A stretch of 64,000 nucleotides of DNA from Carboxylicivirga caseinilyticus (lineage in GTDB: Bacteria > Bacteroidota > Bacteroidia > Bacteroidales > Marinilabiliaceae), in assembly GCA_025499705.1 (NCBI GenBank), contig JAFMVE010000005.1:1-64000 (forward strand), read 5' to 3'. The notes below the pieces were generated by a model, which worked only from the letters and a program-made list of their open reading frames with translations, was not told the origin of the DNA and did no database searches. Shown here piece after piece: positions 52,889 through 61,153 of the stretch (within the stretch, counting starts at the first letter, position 1; each line of letters starts with the position of its first letter). Made by a program: the position numbers and the translations under genes.

Positions 52889-53566
52889 CTATACAAAAAG
52901 AGCCATTGCTCTCTTAAACTTATTCAGAACGTTATCTTTGTTATTGTTATTCTTCTTCAATTGCAATGTCTCTCGCACTGATTGCCAGCGGCTTTTCATA
53001 CTTTTTGACTTCTGCTTTTCTTCGTTTACAGATTTCATTTTTTCAGGATCAAAAAGCATTCCTGTGCACAAACAGTGCTTTCTCGAAGTTCTCAGCAAAA
53101 TATCATAGTTCACACAGGTTTGACAACCTTTCCAGAACATCTCATCGTCCGTTAACTCAGAGAAAGTAACAGGTCTGTAACCTAAATCTGAATTAATCTT
53201 CATTACGGCAAGACCAGTCGTCAGACCAAATAATTTGGCCTGTGGATATCGGGTTCTTGAAAGTTCAAAGGCCTTACTTTTAATGGCTTTCGCAAGCCCA
53301 TTACCTCTAAAACGATCAACAACAATCAAACCGGAGTTAGCAACAAACTTCTCGTGTCCCCAGGTCTCTATGTAACAAAAACCTGCGAACTGTCCCTCGT
53401 GCAAAGCTAATATTGCCTTCCCCTCTTCAATTTTCTTTTGGATATATTCAGGATTTCGCTTGGCAATACCAGTGCCTCTAACCTTTGCAGCTTCTGCAAT
53501 GGTCTCCAGAATTATATCCACGTATGTGGCATGTTCTTTTTGTGCGACAAAAATGTTGAACTCCAT
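52889..53566 (-). CDS. GNAT acyltransferase, candidate N-acylglutamate synthase
   Basis: A 225-residue GNAT protein. The acyl-CoA site is VDRFRGNGLAKAIKSKAFEL, preceded by EGQFAGFCYIETWG. A cysteine-rich stretch follows (CQTC at about 149, then KHCLCTGM), and the C-terminus is a Lys/Asn-rich tail. Its fixed place between argR and argG, and the absence of argA and argJ, make it the likely first enzyme of arginine synthesis, acylating glutamate. The orthologous position in Bacteroides thetaiotaomicron has been assigned an N-succinylglutamate synthase from mutant fitness data (recalled). Succinyl-CoA use would fit Pro90 in ArgF'. Confidence 0.82.
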   Translation of the reverse strand: MEFNIFVAQKEHATYVDIILETIAEAAKVRGTGIAKRNPEYIQKKIEEGKAILALHEGQFAGFCYIETWGHEKFVANSGLIVVDRFRGNGLAKAIKSKAFELSRTRYPQAKLFGLTTGLAVMKINSDLGYRPVTFSELTDDEMFWKGCQTCVNYDILLRTSRKHCLCTGMLFDPEKMKSVNEEKQKSKSMKSRWQSVRETLQLKKNNNNKDNVLNKFKRAMALFV

Positions 53567-53592
53567 CGTCTTACTAATCTGTTCTGTTTTTC

Positions 53593-54075
53593 TTATATTG
53601 TTTTTTCTTTTAACCCTGGCATAAACAATGATAAAGCATTGATTACGTCCGTTTTACTTACTCCTTCACGACTAATGAGTAAAATTGTATCATCACCCGC
53701 GATAGTTCCTAATATCTCATATGGTCCGTGACTGTCAATAACAGATGCTATTCCGTTAGCAAATCCCGGACGTGTTTTAATAATTGCCATTTGACCTGAA
53801 AATTCCATCGATTCCACACCGCTTACCGGAAAATCTTCATTCGAAGGTAAGGAAGCTTCAACCTTTTGTCCAATATCAGGTATTACATATTTATATCCTG
53901 TTTCAACATCTGGCACTTTAGCTACCTTAAGGTATTTCAAATCACGCGATAGGGTGGCCTGAGTCAGTTTAAAACCTTCCTCTTCAAGCAAACTAACCAG
54001 CTCTTCCTGCGAACTAACTTTTCGCGAACTGACCAGATGCTTAATAGCCAATAATCGTTGCGCTTTAATTTTCAT
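53593..54075 (-). CDS. argR: Arginine repressor
   Basis: A hexameric arginine-sensing regulator of 160 residues. The N-terminal winged helix shows SQEELVSLLEEEGFKLTQ and ATLSRDLKYLKV. The C-terminal oligomerisation and arginine-binding domain shows GIASVIDSHGPYEILGT and IAGDDTILLI with the paired aspartates that bind arginine. It heads the minus-strand arginine cluster. An ARG-box-like sequence overlaps its own promoter. Confidence 0.95.
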   Translation of the reverse strand: MKIKAQRLLAIKHLVSSRKVSSQEELVSLLEEEGFKLTQATLSRDLKYLKVAKVPDVETGYKYVIPDIGQKVEASLPSNEDFPVSGVESMEFSGQMAIIKTRPGFANGIASVIDSHGPYEILGTIAGDDTILLISREGVSKTDVINALSLFMPGLKEKTI

Positions 54076-54107
54076 TCTTCTATTAATGTATATTTATTCG
54101 GTGTCGA

Positions 54108-54121
54108 TGCAAATTTATTCA
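54108..54121 (-). promoter_or_regulatory. ARG-box-like operator on the argR promoter
   Basis: The minus strand reads TGAATAAATTTGCA, matching 12 of 14 positions of the enteric ARG box core TGAATwwwwATTCA. It covers the argR -7 box completely, as expected for autoregulation. Confidence 0.5.
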
Positions 54122-54139
54122 TTAATTATTAATTTCAAA
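54110..54139 (-). promoter_or_regulatory. Promoter of argR
   Basis: On the minus strand TTTG (54139-54136), 18 bases and TAAATTTG (54117-54110) match the consensus with spacing one base short. Confidence 0.6.
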
Positions 54140-54161
54140 GCTGTTTTTTATAAAATTTATG

Positions 54162-54169
54162 TATTTTTG
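54162..54169 (+). promoter_or_regulatory. -7 box upstream of the carB leader
   Basis: TATTTTTG matches TAnnTTTG. Transcription would begin near 54173, giving a leader of about 285 bases before carB. No good -33 element is seen. Confidence 0.5.
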
Positions 54170-54208
54170 CATGACAATTTTATTTGAAAACAATAAACAG
54201 GTGGTCAA

Positions 54209-54394
54209 GTGACTATAACACTACTGAATACAAGCACTCTATCGATATTTTCTTACACATCATATCTATTCATTTTATTTTTTTTATTCATTATCAATCA
54301 AAAATTAACCTCAAATTTTAAGCTTGAGGCTTTTTTTTGCATAAAAAATGAATTTTTTCCAACAAAAAGTAAAAACAGATATACACAACTGTAA
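54209..54394 (+). CDS. Possible leader peptide of carB
   Basis: A 61-codon frame starts with GTG five bases after AGGTG, a Shine-Dalgarno-like sequence unusual for this phylum. It encodes a Phe/Leu/Ile-rich middle (YLFILFFLFII) through a U-rich tract, runs across the terminator hairpin at 54309-54338, and ends 63 bases before carB. The layout resembles the E. coli pyrBI leader, where translation coupled to UTP-dependent pausing controls termination. The peptide itself need not function. It contains a single Arg codon near its end, so an arginine-ribosome-stalling model is unlikely. No alternative gene product is suggested by the sequence. Confidence 0.35.
   Translation: MTITLLNTSTLSIFSYTSYLFILFFLFIINQKLTSNFKLEAFFCIKNEFFPTKSKNRYTQL
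54309..54338 (+). terminator. Intrinsic terminator inside the carB leader (attenuator candidate)
   Basis: CCTCAA, loop ATTTTAAGC and TTGAGG form a 6-base-pair stem, followed by C and eight T. It lies 120 bases before the carB start and downstream of the predicted promoter, so it should control read-through into carB. Confidence 0.7.
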
Positions 54395-54457
54395 GAAGAG
54401 AGGGAGTAATAAAAATTGAATTATAAGTAGCTAGCAAACAATAAACTGCATTGTAAA

Positions 54458-57400
54458 ATGAAGAAGAACGTCAAGAAGGTCGTTGTACTGGGCTCAGGAG
54501 CGCTAAAAATCGGAGAAGCAGGTGAATTTGATTATTCAGGATCTCAAGCTTTAAAAGCCCTGAAAGAAGAAGGTATTGAAACGGTATTGATCAACCCCAA
54601 CATTGCAACCGTACAAACTTCAGAAGGTATCGCTGATAAAATTTACTATCTGCCTGTTACACCGTACTTCGTTGAAGAAGTGATGAAGAAAGAAAAGCCT
54701 GAAGGTATTCTTTTGGCTTTTGGAGGACAAACTGCTTTAAATTGCGGTACTAAATTGTATGAAGCAGGTACACTTGCCAAATACAATGTGGAAGTTTTAG
54801 GAACACCTGTTCAATCGATTATCGACACAGAAGACCGTGAGATCTTCGCCAATAAATTGAAAGAAATCGATGTTAAGACCCCAATAAGTATTGCGGTTAC
54901 CAATATTGAAGATGCAGTGAAGGCATCCGATGTTATCGGATTCCCTATTATTGTGAGAGCTGCCTATACCTTAGGAGGTATGGGTTCCGGTTTTTGTTCG
55001 AACAAAGAAGAACTGATTGCCCGTGCTGAGAATGCTTTCTCTTATTCAAACCAGATTTTGGTAGAGGAATCATTAAAAGGCTGGAAAGAGGTTGAGTACG
55101 AAGTAGTGCGCGATGCATACAACAACTGTATTACGGTTTGTAACATGGAAAACTTTGACCCGCTGGGAATTCATACTGGTGAAAGTATCGTTGTTGCTCC
55201 ATCACAAACCTTATCCAATGCTGAATATCACAAACTTCGTGAGTTAGCAATTAAGATCATTCGTCACATTGGAATTGTTGGAGAATGTAACGTACAGTAT
55301 GCGTTGGATCCTTATTCAGAAGACTATCGTGTTATTGAGGTGAATGCCCGTCTTTCTCGCTCAAGTGCTTTAGCCTCTAAAGCAACTGGTTATCCATTAG
55401 CCTTTATAGCTGCTAAGTTAGGTTTGGGATATAGCCTTCACGAATTGAAGAACTCAGTAACCAAAACAACTACAGCATTCTTCGAACCTGCACTTGACTA
55501 CATTGTTTGTAAAATACCTCGTTGGGATTTAGGTAAATTTACAGGTGTATCGAAACAGATTGGTTCGAGCATGAAGAGTGTGGGTGAGATCATGGCCATC
55601 GGTCGAAACTTTGAAGAAGCTATTCAAAAAGGTCTTCGAATGGTTGGTCAGGGCATGCACGGATTTGTGGCCAATCAACCACTTAAAAACAAAGATATTA
55701 AAGAAGAGTTAGCTGAGCCAACCGATCAAAGGGTATTTGCTATCTCTGAAGCGCTTCAGGAAGGTATGTCTGTCGATGAGATTCATAACCTGACCCGCAT
55801 CGACAAATGGTTTCTTGAGAAACTTAAGAATATCACAGACCACAAAGAACTTCTTGAAAAATACAATACACTGGAAGATCTTCCAACAGAAGAACTTTTA
55901 AATGCCAAGAAAATGGGATTCTCTGATTTCCAGGTTTCTCGTTTGGTTCTAAAAACCGATGGTATAGAAATGGAAAAAGGTCTGCTTTCCGTTCGTGAAT
56001 ATCGTAAGGCAAATGGCATTTTACCTGTTGTGAAACAAATTGATACAATGGCAGGTGAGTTTCCTGCTCAAATCAATTACTTATATCTGACCTATAGTGG
56101 AACTGAACATGATATTGATTACGAAAGGGATGGAAAATCCGTAATCGTTCTTGGTTCAGGAGCCTATCGTATTGGATCATCAGTTGAGTTCGACTGGTGT
56201 AGCGTTAACTCTCTTAACACAATTAACGCTCAGGGTTACCGATCGATCATGATCAACTACAACCCTGAAACAGTGAGTACCGACTACGATATGTGTAGCC
56301 GACTATACTTTGATGAATTGACTCAGGAAAGAGTGATGGACATCATTGACCTTGAAATACCCAAAGGAGTGATTGTATCGGTTGGTGGACAGATTCCGAA
56401 TAACCTGGCAATGAAATTACATCGTCAGAATGTGCCAATTTTAGGAACCTCTCCAACTGACATTGACCGCGCTGAAAACCGGCAGAAATTCTCAAGCCTG
56501 TTGGATGACCTAGGTGTTGACCAGCCACGTTGGAGTGAATTGACTTCCATCGACGATATTTTCAAATTTGTTGATGAAGTAGGCTTCCCTGTTTTGGTTC
56601 GTCCTTCTTATGTACTTTCAGGTGCTGCGATGAATGTGGTTTCGAACAAAGACGAATTGGAACACTTCCTAACACTGGCAGCCAATGTATCCAAAGAATT
56701 CCCGGTAGTTGTTTCAGAATTTATTGAAGAAGCCAAGGAGATTGAAATCGACGCTGTAGCTAACAACGGTGAGGTAATTGCATATGCAATCAGTGAACAC
56801 ATCGAATTTGCCGGTGTACACTCTGGTGATGCAACTATTGTATTCCCTCCTCAGAAGCTATATGTTGAGACCATTCGTAGAATCAAGAAGATAGCCCGCG
56901 AGATTGCTAAAGGCTTGAATATTACAGGTCCATTCAACATGCAGTTGCTGGCAAAAGACAACGATATTAAAGTAATTGAGTGTAACTTACGTGCTTCACG
57001 AAGCTTCCCGTTTGTTTCTAAAGTATTAAAGGTGAATCTTATCGATATGGCAACCAGAGCTATGCTTGGTCTACCTGTTGAAAAGCTTACCAAAAGTTCT
57101 TTCGAACTGGATTACGTGGGTATCAAAGCTCCTCAGTTCTCTTTTGCACGTTTACAAAAAGCCGACCCTGTATTAGGTGTTGATATGTCATCAACCGGTG
57201 AGGTAGGTTGTATTGGTGAAAATTATTATGATGCTGTTCTGCAATCAATGCTATCAGTAGGATATCGTGTACCTGAAAAGAATGTGTTGATTTCTTCCGG
57301 TCCTGCGCGTTCAAAACTGGAATTATTGAAGAGTGCAGCATTATTAAAAGAACGTGGTTATAATCTTTTTGCAACAGGCGGAACTCATAAGTTCTTTGCT

Positions 57401-57679
57401 GAGAATGGAATTGAAACAACATTGGTATACTGGCCAAACCAGGATCAGAAACCAAACGTAATCGATCTCATTCGCGAAAAGAAGATTGATTTGGTAATTA
57501 ATATTCCTAAAAACTTATCTAAAGATGAGTTGAAAAATGGATACCAAATACGTCGTGATGCTATCGACTTTAACATTCCATTGATTACTAATGCACGATT
57601 AGCAAGTGCTTTCATCTATTCGTTCTGTAAATTAGGACAAGAGCACATTAGCATTAAGCATTGGGATGAATATAAATAG
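54458..57679 (+). CDS. carB: Carbamoyl phosphate synthase large subunit
   Basis: This enzyme of 1073 residues makes carbamoyl phosphate for arginine and pyrimidines. It has two homologous ATP-grasp halves: VVVLGSGALKIGEAGEFDYS in the first and VIVLGSGAYRIGSSVEFDW in the second, with VIEVNARLSRSSALASKATG and VIECNLRASRSFPFVSKVL. An oligomerisation segment lies between them, and a C-terminal MGS-like allosteric domain (LLKERGYNLFATGGTHKF) ends it. It diverges from argR, with a long leader containing a terminator. It is followed by its own terminator. Confidence 0.97.
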   Translation: MKKNVKKVVVLGSGALKIGEAGEFDYSGSQALKALKEEGIETVLINPNIATVQTSEGIADKIYYLPVTPYFVEEVMKKEKPEGILLAFGGQTALNCGTKLYEAGTLAKYNVEVLGTPVQSIIDTEDREIFANKLKEIDVKTPISIAVTNIEDAVKASDVIGFPIIVRAAYTLGGMGSGFCSNKEELIARAENAFSYSNQILVEESLKGWKEVEYEVVRDAYNNCITVCNMENFDPLGIHTGESIVVAPSQTLSNAEYHKLRELAIKIIRHIGIVGECNVQYALDPYSEDYRVIEVNARLSRSSALASKATGYPLAFIAAKLGLGYSLHELKNSVTKTTTAFFEPALDYIVCKIPRWDLGKFTGVSKQIGSSMKSVGEIMAIGRNFEEAIQKGLRMVGQGMHGFVANQPLKNKDIKEELAEPTDQRVFAISEALQEGMSVDEIHNLTRIDKWFLEKLKNITDHKELLEKYNTLEDLPTEELLNAKKMGFSDFQVSRLVLKTDGIEMEKGLLSVREYRKANGILPVVKQIDTMAGEFPAQINYLYLTYSGTEHDIDYERDGKSVIVLGSGAYRIGSSVEFDWCSVNSLNTINAQGYRSIMINYNPETVSTDYDMCSRLYFDELTQERVMDIIDLEIPKGVIVSVGGQIPNNLAMKLHRQNVPILGTSPTDIDRAENRQKFSSLLDDLGVDQPRWSELTSIDDIFKFVDEVGFPVLVRPSYVLSGAAMNVVSNKDELEHFLTLAANVSKEFPVVVSEFIEEAKEIEIDAVANNGEVIAYAISEHIEFAGVHSGDATIVFPPQKLYVETIRRIKKIAREIAKGLNITGPFNMQLLAKDNDIKVIECNLRASRSFPFVSKVLKVNLIDMATRAMLGLPVEKLTKSSFELDYVGIKAPQFSFARLQKADPVLGVDMSSTGEVGCIGENYYDAVLQSMLSVGYRVPEKNVLISSGPARSKLELLKSAALLKERGYNLFATGGTHKFFAENGIETTLVYWPNQDQKPNVIDLIREKKIDLVINIPKNLSKDELKNGYQIRRDAIDFNIPLITNARLASAFIYSFCKLGQEHISIKHWDEYK

Positions 57680-57700
57680 AGTATTTATTATCACCATAAG

Positions 57701-57730
57701 AAAGGGACTGAATTGATCAGTCCCTTTTAT
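57701..57730 (+). terminator. Terminator of carB
   Basis: AAAGGGACTGA, loop ATTGA and TCAGTCCCTTT form an 11-base-pair stem followed by T-rich sequence. Confidence 0.92.
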
Positions 57731-57806
57731 TTTTTTCAAAACAAAAAACTGGCATCACATTTGATTCAATTATTCTGGAAAGAAATATTCATAGATCCAG
57801 GGAAGG

Positions 57807-57935
57807 ATGAAATCAACCAGTAATAAAAATAATCCCCAAAAAAGAAAATTGAAGTGGACCATAGCAAGACCTGATCTTGCATTAATTGCCCGAATACTTT
57901 TGCTGGTGGGAATCCTATTTTTACTTTTTATCTAA
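57807..57935 (+). CDS. Small single-helix membrane protein (42 residues)
   Basis: A short frame starting ATG right after GGAAGG. It encodes a basic N-terminus (MKSTSNKNNPQKRKLKW) followed by ARPDLALIARILLLVGILFL, a single membrane helix, and stops at 57935. Charge arrangement (positive inside, hydrophobic C-terminal helix) is that of real small membrane proteins. It is between the carB terminator and the convergent amylase gene. No family is recognised, and support is limited to its composition and ribosome-site spacing. Confidence 0.45.
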   Translation: MKSTSNKNNPQKRKLKWTIARPDLALIARILLLVGILFLLFI

Positions 57936-57951
57936 CAAATAGACTATTGCA

Positions 57952-59817
57952 TCATAATTCGATTTCCAATAACATAAACGAACGGGCTTTTACATTGATG
58001 GATGCCCCTGTTATATCAACCTTATTGCCTGTTATCACATTAACTCCGGTAGTTGCACCACCAATCACCTCATCTTTATAATTGGTAAGATCTACTTTTT
58101 TATCCTCTGCATTTTTATTCATAATAAGCATTACAGCTTTTTCATCAGAATATCTAAAAACCGCATAAATACCAGATCCGGAAGCAGGTGCAAAATGCTT
58201 TAAACAACCTTTATGCACTTCATTACTACCTTTACGCCAGTTCAAAAGAGTTTTAACAAAATCCTGAGCATCTTTAGCATCAGCTGTTAATCCTTTACCG
58301 GTAAAAGCATTCACCTTATCACCAGCCCAACCTCCAGGAAAATCGGAACGTATCTCACCATGAGAATCCGAGTTTGGGTTGGTCATTAAAATTTCGGTCC
58401 CGTAATAAATTTGAGGAATACCCCGTGTAACAGCTATGTATGCCATTCCCATTTTAAACAAATCAAAATCTTCATTGATTTGAGTGTAGAAACGACTCAT
58501 ATCATGATTATCAGGAAATGTTACCAATTGGGTAGGATCGGCATACAGAAAATCATTCGCCAACATACCATACAAACGAATTAGACCCTGCCCCCAGTTT
58601 CTGTCATCCTCATTCAAAGCTTTGACCAAAGCTTCCTGTAATGGAAAATCAAAAACTCCGGGTAAGAAAGAAGTATAACCATCAGCATTGTGTTTTCCTT
58701 TCTGCCAATAAGAAACAATGGCAGGATTAACCGACCATTCTTCACCCACCATATTAAAATGTGGATATTCGGTCATCACTCTTTTGGTCCATTCAGCCAT
58801 AAAATCTTTATCCGGATAAGGATAGGTATCCATTCTGATACCGTCCAGATCAGCATATTCGATCCACCAGATAGTATTATAAATAAGATAATCGGCCATT
58901 AAAGGATTACTCTGATTTAAATCGGGCATAGATTCCACAAACCAACCATCGGCATGCATCTTTTTATCGTAATCCGAAGCATAAGGATCAACATTAGTTT
59001 CACGCAGGTGAGTAGTTGGTTTCCAACCATCCTGAAAATGCAACCAGTCAGATGTTGGTAAATCCTTCATCCACCAATGCTCCGAACCACAATGATTCAG
59101 AATCATATCAATAATTACCTTGATTCCTTTTTTCTTAGCTTCCTTAACCAACCTCAGATAATCATCATTGGTTCCATATCGGGCATCAGTGTTATAAAAA
59201 TCGGTAATGGCGTAACCATGATAAGATGTTCTGGTCATGTTATTTTCCATGACAGGATTTAGCCATAACGCAGTAAAACCCATCTCATCTATATAATCCA
59301 GATGAGAGATAATTCCTTCCAGATCACCACCATGACGACCATTCAAATCATTTCGGTTTGATTTTTCTGTCATCCCTTCCACATTATCGTTGTCGGGATT
59401 ACCGTTAACAAAACGATCGGGGGTAATCAGATAAATCACATCCGAAGTATTGTATCCTTCGCGAAGCGCCGATCCTTCTTGTCTCTGCTTCAACTCATAT
59501 TTATAAGTTAAAACGTTCTTTCCCTTACGGGTAAAGTTGATATCAAATGAACCGGGTTTAGTATGTTTATCAATATTCAAATAAAGAAATTGATAATTAG
59601 GTGATTCAACCAAAACAGAACGTTCTAATTGCACGCCTTCATAATTTATTTCGGCACGAAGTTCAGAGATATTCTCTCCATAAACCATAACCTGAAGTTC
59701 GGTATTTTTCATTCCTGCCCACCAAAAGGCAGGTTCTATCCGTTCTATTTTATTTTTTGCAACGATGTTAAATCCAAGAAATAACATCATTAAAAGAAGT
59801 AAAGGTGATTTTTGCAT
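57952..59817 (-). CDS. Secreted GH13 alpha-amylase/cyclomaltodextrinase
   Basis: A 621-residue glycoside hydrolase acting on alpha-glucans. A signal peptide (MQKSPLLLLMMLFLGFNIVA) is followed by an N-terminal Cyc-maltodext_N-type beta domain (about 22-125). The GH13 barrel has VIDMILNHCG, the nucleophile in GIRMDTYPYP, the acid/base in VGEEWSVNP and FPDNHDMSRF. A C-terminal beta domain ends it. It resembles the SusA neopullulanase group. The start ATG 59817 is chosen from the signal peptide; an in-frame start 48 bases upstream adds non-signal residues. No susC/susD genes are adjacent. Confidence 0.93.
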   Translation of the reverse strand: MQKSPLLLLMMLFLGFNIVAKNKIERIEPAFWWAGMKNTELQVMVYGENISELRAEINYEGVQLERSVLVESPNYQFLYLNIDKHTKPGSFDINFTRKGKNVLTYKYELKQRQEGSALREGYNTSDVIYLITPDRFVNGNPDNDNVEGMTEKSNRNDLNGRHGGDLEGIISHLDYIDEMGFTALWLNPVMENNMTRTSYHGYAITDFYNTDARYGTNDDYLRLVKEAKKKGIKVIIDMILNHCGSEHWWMKDLPTSDWLHFQDGWKPTTHLRETNVDPYASDYDKKMHADGWFVESMPDLNQSNPLMADYLIYNTIWWIEYADLDGIRMDTYPYPDKDFMAEWTKRVMTEYPHFNMVGEEWSVNPAIVSYWQKGKHNADGYTSFLPGVFDFPLQEALVKALNEDDRNWGQGLIRLYGMLANDFLYADPTQLVTFPDNHDMSRFYTQINEDFDLFKMGMAYIAVTRGIPQIYYGTEILMTNPNSDSHGEIRSDFPGGWAGDKVNAFTGKGLTADAKDAQDFVKTLLNWRKGSNEVHKGCLKHFAPASGSGIYAVFRYSDEKAVMLIMNKNAEDKKVDLTNYKDEVIGGATTGVNVITGNKVDITGASINVKARSFMLLEIEL

Positions 59818-60049
59818 AATTGAATATTTAGTTAAGTTATTTACTAACAATCTCACACAGCACAACCTTCCAACAAAATTTTAATTTCGCTGACTTTTAC
59901 TGCAATGTCAAATAAACTGCCTGAAACAGGCATCTGCAATTAATAAGGACAAAAAACAGAATCCGAATTATAAACAACAGGCTTAGTCAGAATGGTCATC
60001 CATACCTATCAAGCAGGTTTTCGTCCTGAAAAGGATGGACGTAAGACAT

Positions 60050-60057
60050 TAAGTTTG
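60050..60057 (+). promoter_or_regulatory. -7 box of the second LytS/LytTR operon
   Basis: TAAGTTTG matches TAnnTTTG, 27 bases before the kinase start. Two short stems lie upstream: GCCTG-AAA-CAGGC (59919-59931) and CGTCC...GGACG (60022-60041). The spacer 59818-60084 shows no gene. Confidence 0.5.
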
Positions 60058-60084
60058 TAATTTGCTAACCAAATAAACTGGCAC

Positions 60085-61149
60085 ATGCAAATAGTAAAAA
60101 CTAATAAAGGGTTGATGGCCCGTATTTTAAACAACCGGGTTGTTCAACATCTGACTTACTGGGTAGTTTTTACTATCTTTTTTGCTTTTGCATGGGGAAC
60201 ATATGATAACAACTTTACCAAAACCATCTTGGTTGAATTAATCAATCTTCCTGCTAAAATTCTTTTGGTTTATACTGTATTGTACTTTCTGTTTCCTCGA
60301 TATTTATATAAGGGAAAGATTTGGAAATTTATTATTTCGTTCCTTATAATCGTTTTTATTGCTTCGTTTATTCAGCGTATTACCGACTATTTCATCATTG
60401 TAGAGAATTTCTTCCCGATGTGGGAGAATGTGAGCATCCTCAGTATCTCACAATTGGTAAGAGCGGCAGTTAATTTTGGTGCTGTACTGGCAATTCCTAT
60501 GACGGTGAAACTAATGGAATATCTTGCAAAAGTAAAGCAGAATGAGCAGTCACTTATCAACGATAAACTGGAAGCTGAACTTATATTTCTGAAGAACCAG
60601 GTTCATCCACATTTCCTTTTTAATACTTTAAACAGTCTTTACTCATTAATTCTGAAAAAATCAGATCAGTCGCTCGAAGTAGTTTTAAAACTATCCGGAT
60701 TGTTACGTTATATGTTATACGAAACCAATGCTCCGGAAGTGAGTCTGGAAAAGGAACTGGAGAGCATTAAAAATTACCTGGAACTGGAGCAGATCAGATA
60801 TGGAAAGAGGGTAGAACTAAGTTTTAATGCCTGGGGTGATTTCAATTCACATCGGATTGCTCCTATGTTATTACTTCCTTTTATTGAGAACAGTTTTAAA
60901 CACAGCACCAAAGGCTTCTCGGGCATTGCGATGATTGCCATTGAGATAGGCGCAAAAGAGGATGAACTGATCCTGAAGGTTGAAAACAGCAAACCATCTG
61001 GCAATGAAAAAAGTTCGCTAGCCAGTGGTATTGGACTGCAAAATGTAAAGCGACGTTTGGATATTCTTTACCCCAATCAGCATCAGCTGAAGATAGAAGA
61101 CGAAAAAGAATCGTTTTTGGTAATTCTGAAAATAAAACTGAAAAATTAA
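60085..61149 (+). CDS. LytS-type sensor histidine kinase
   Basis: A membrane sensor kinase of 354 residues. Four hydrophobic segments occupy residues about 25-160. The His_kinase domain has the phospho-site FLKNQVHPHFLFNTLNSLYS, and the ATPase has the N-box LLPFIENSFKHST and G-box ASGIGLQNVKRRLDILY. It has the same architecture as the kinase at 17639-18697 but is clearly a separate paralogue. It precedes its LytTR partner by 4 bases. Confidence 0.93.
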   Translation: MQIVKTNKGLMARILNNRVVQHLTYWVVFTIFFAFAWGTYDNNFTKTILVELINLPAKILLVYTVLYFLFPRYLYKGKIWKFIISFLIIVFIASFIQRITDYFIIVENFFPMWENVSILSISQLVRAAVNFGAVLAIPMTVKLMEYLAKVKQNEQSLINDKLEAELIFLKNQVHPHFLFNTLNSLYSLILKKSDQSLEVVLKLSGLLRYMLYETNAPEVSLEKELESIKNYLELEQIRYGKRVELSFNAWGDFNSHRIAPMLLLPFIENSFKHSTKGFSGIAMIAIEIGAKEDELILKVENSKPSGNEKSSLASGIGLQNVKRRLDILYPNQHQLKIEDEKESFLVILKIKLKN

Positions 61150-61153
61150 GCAG

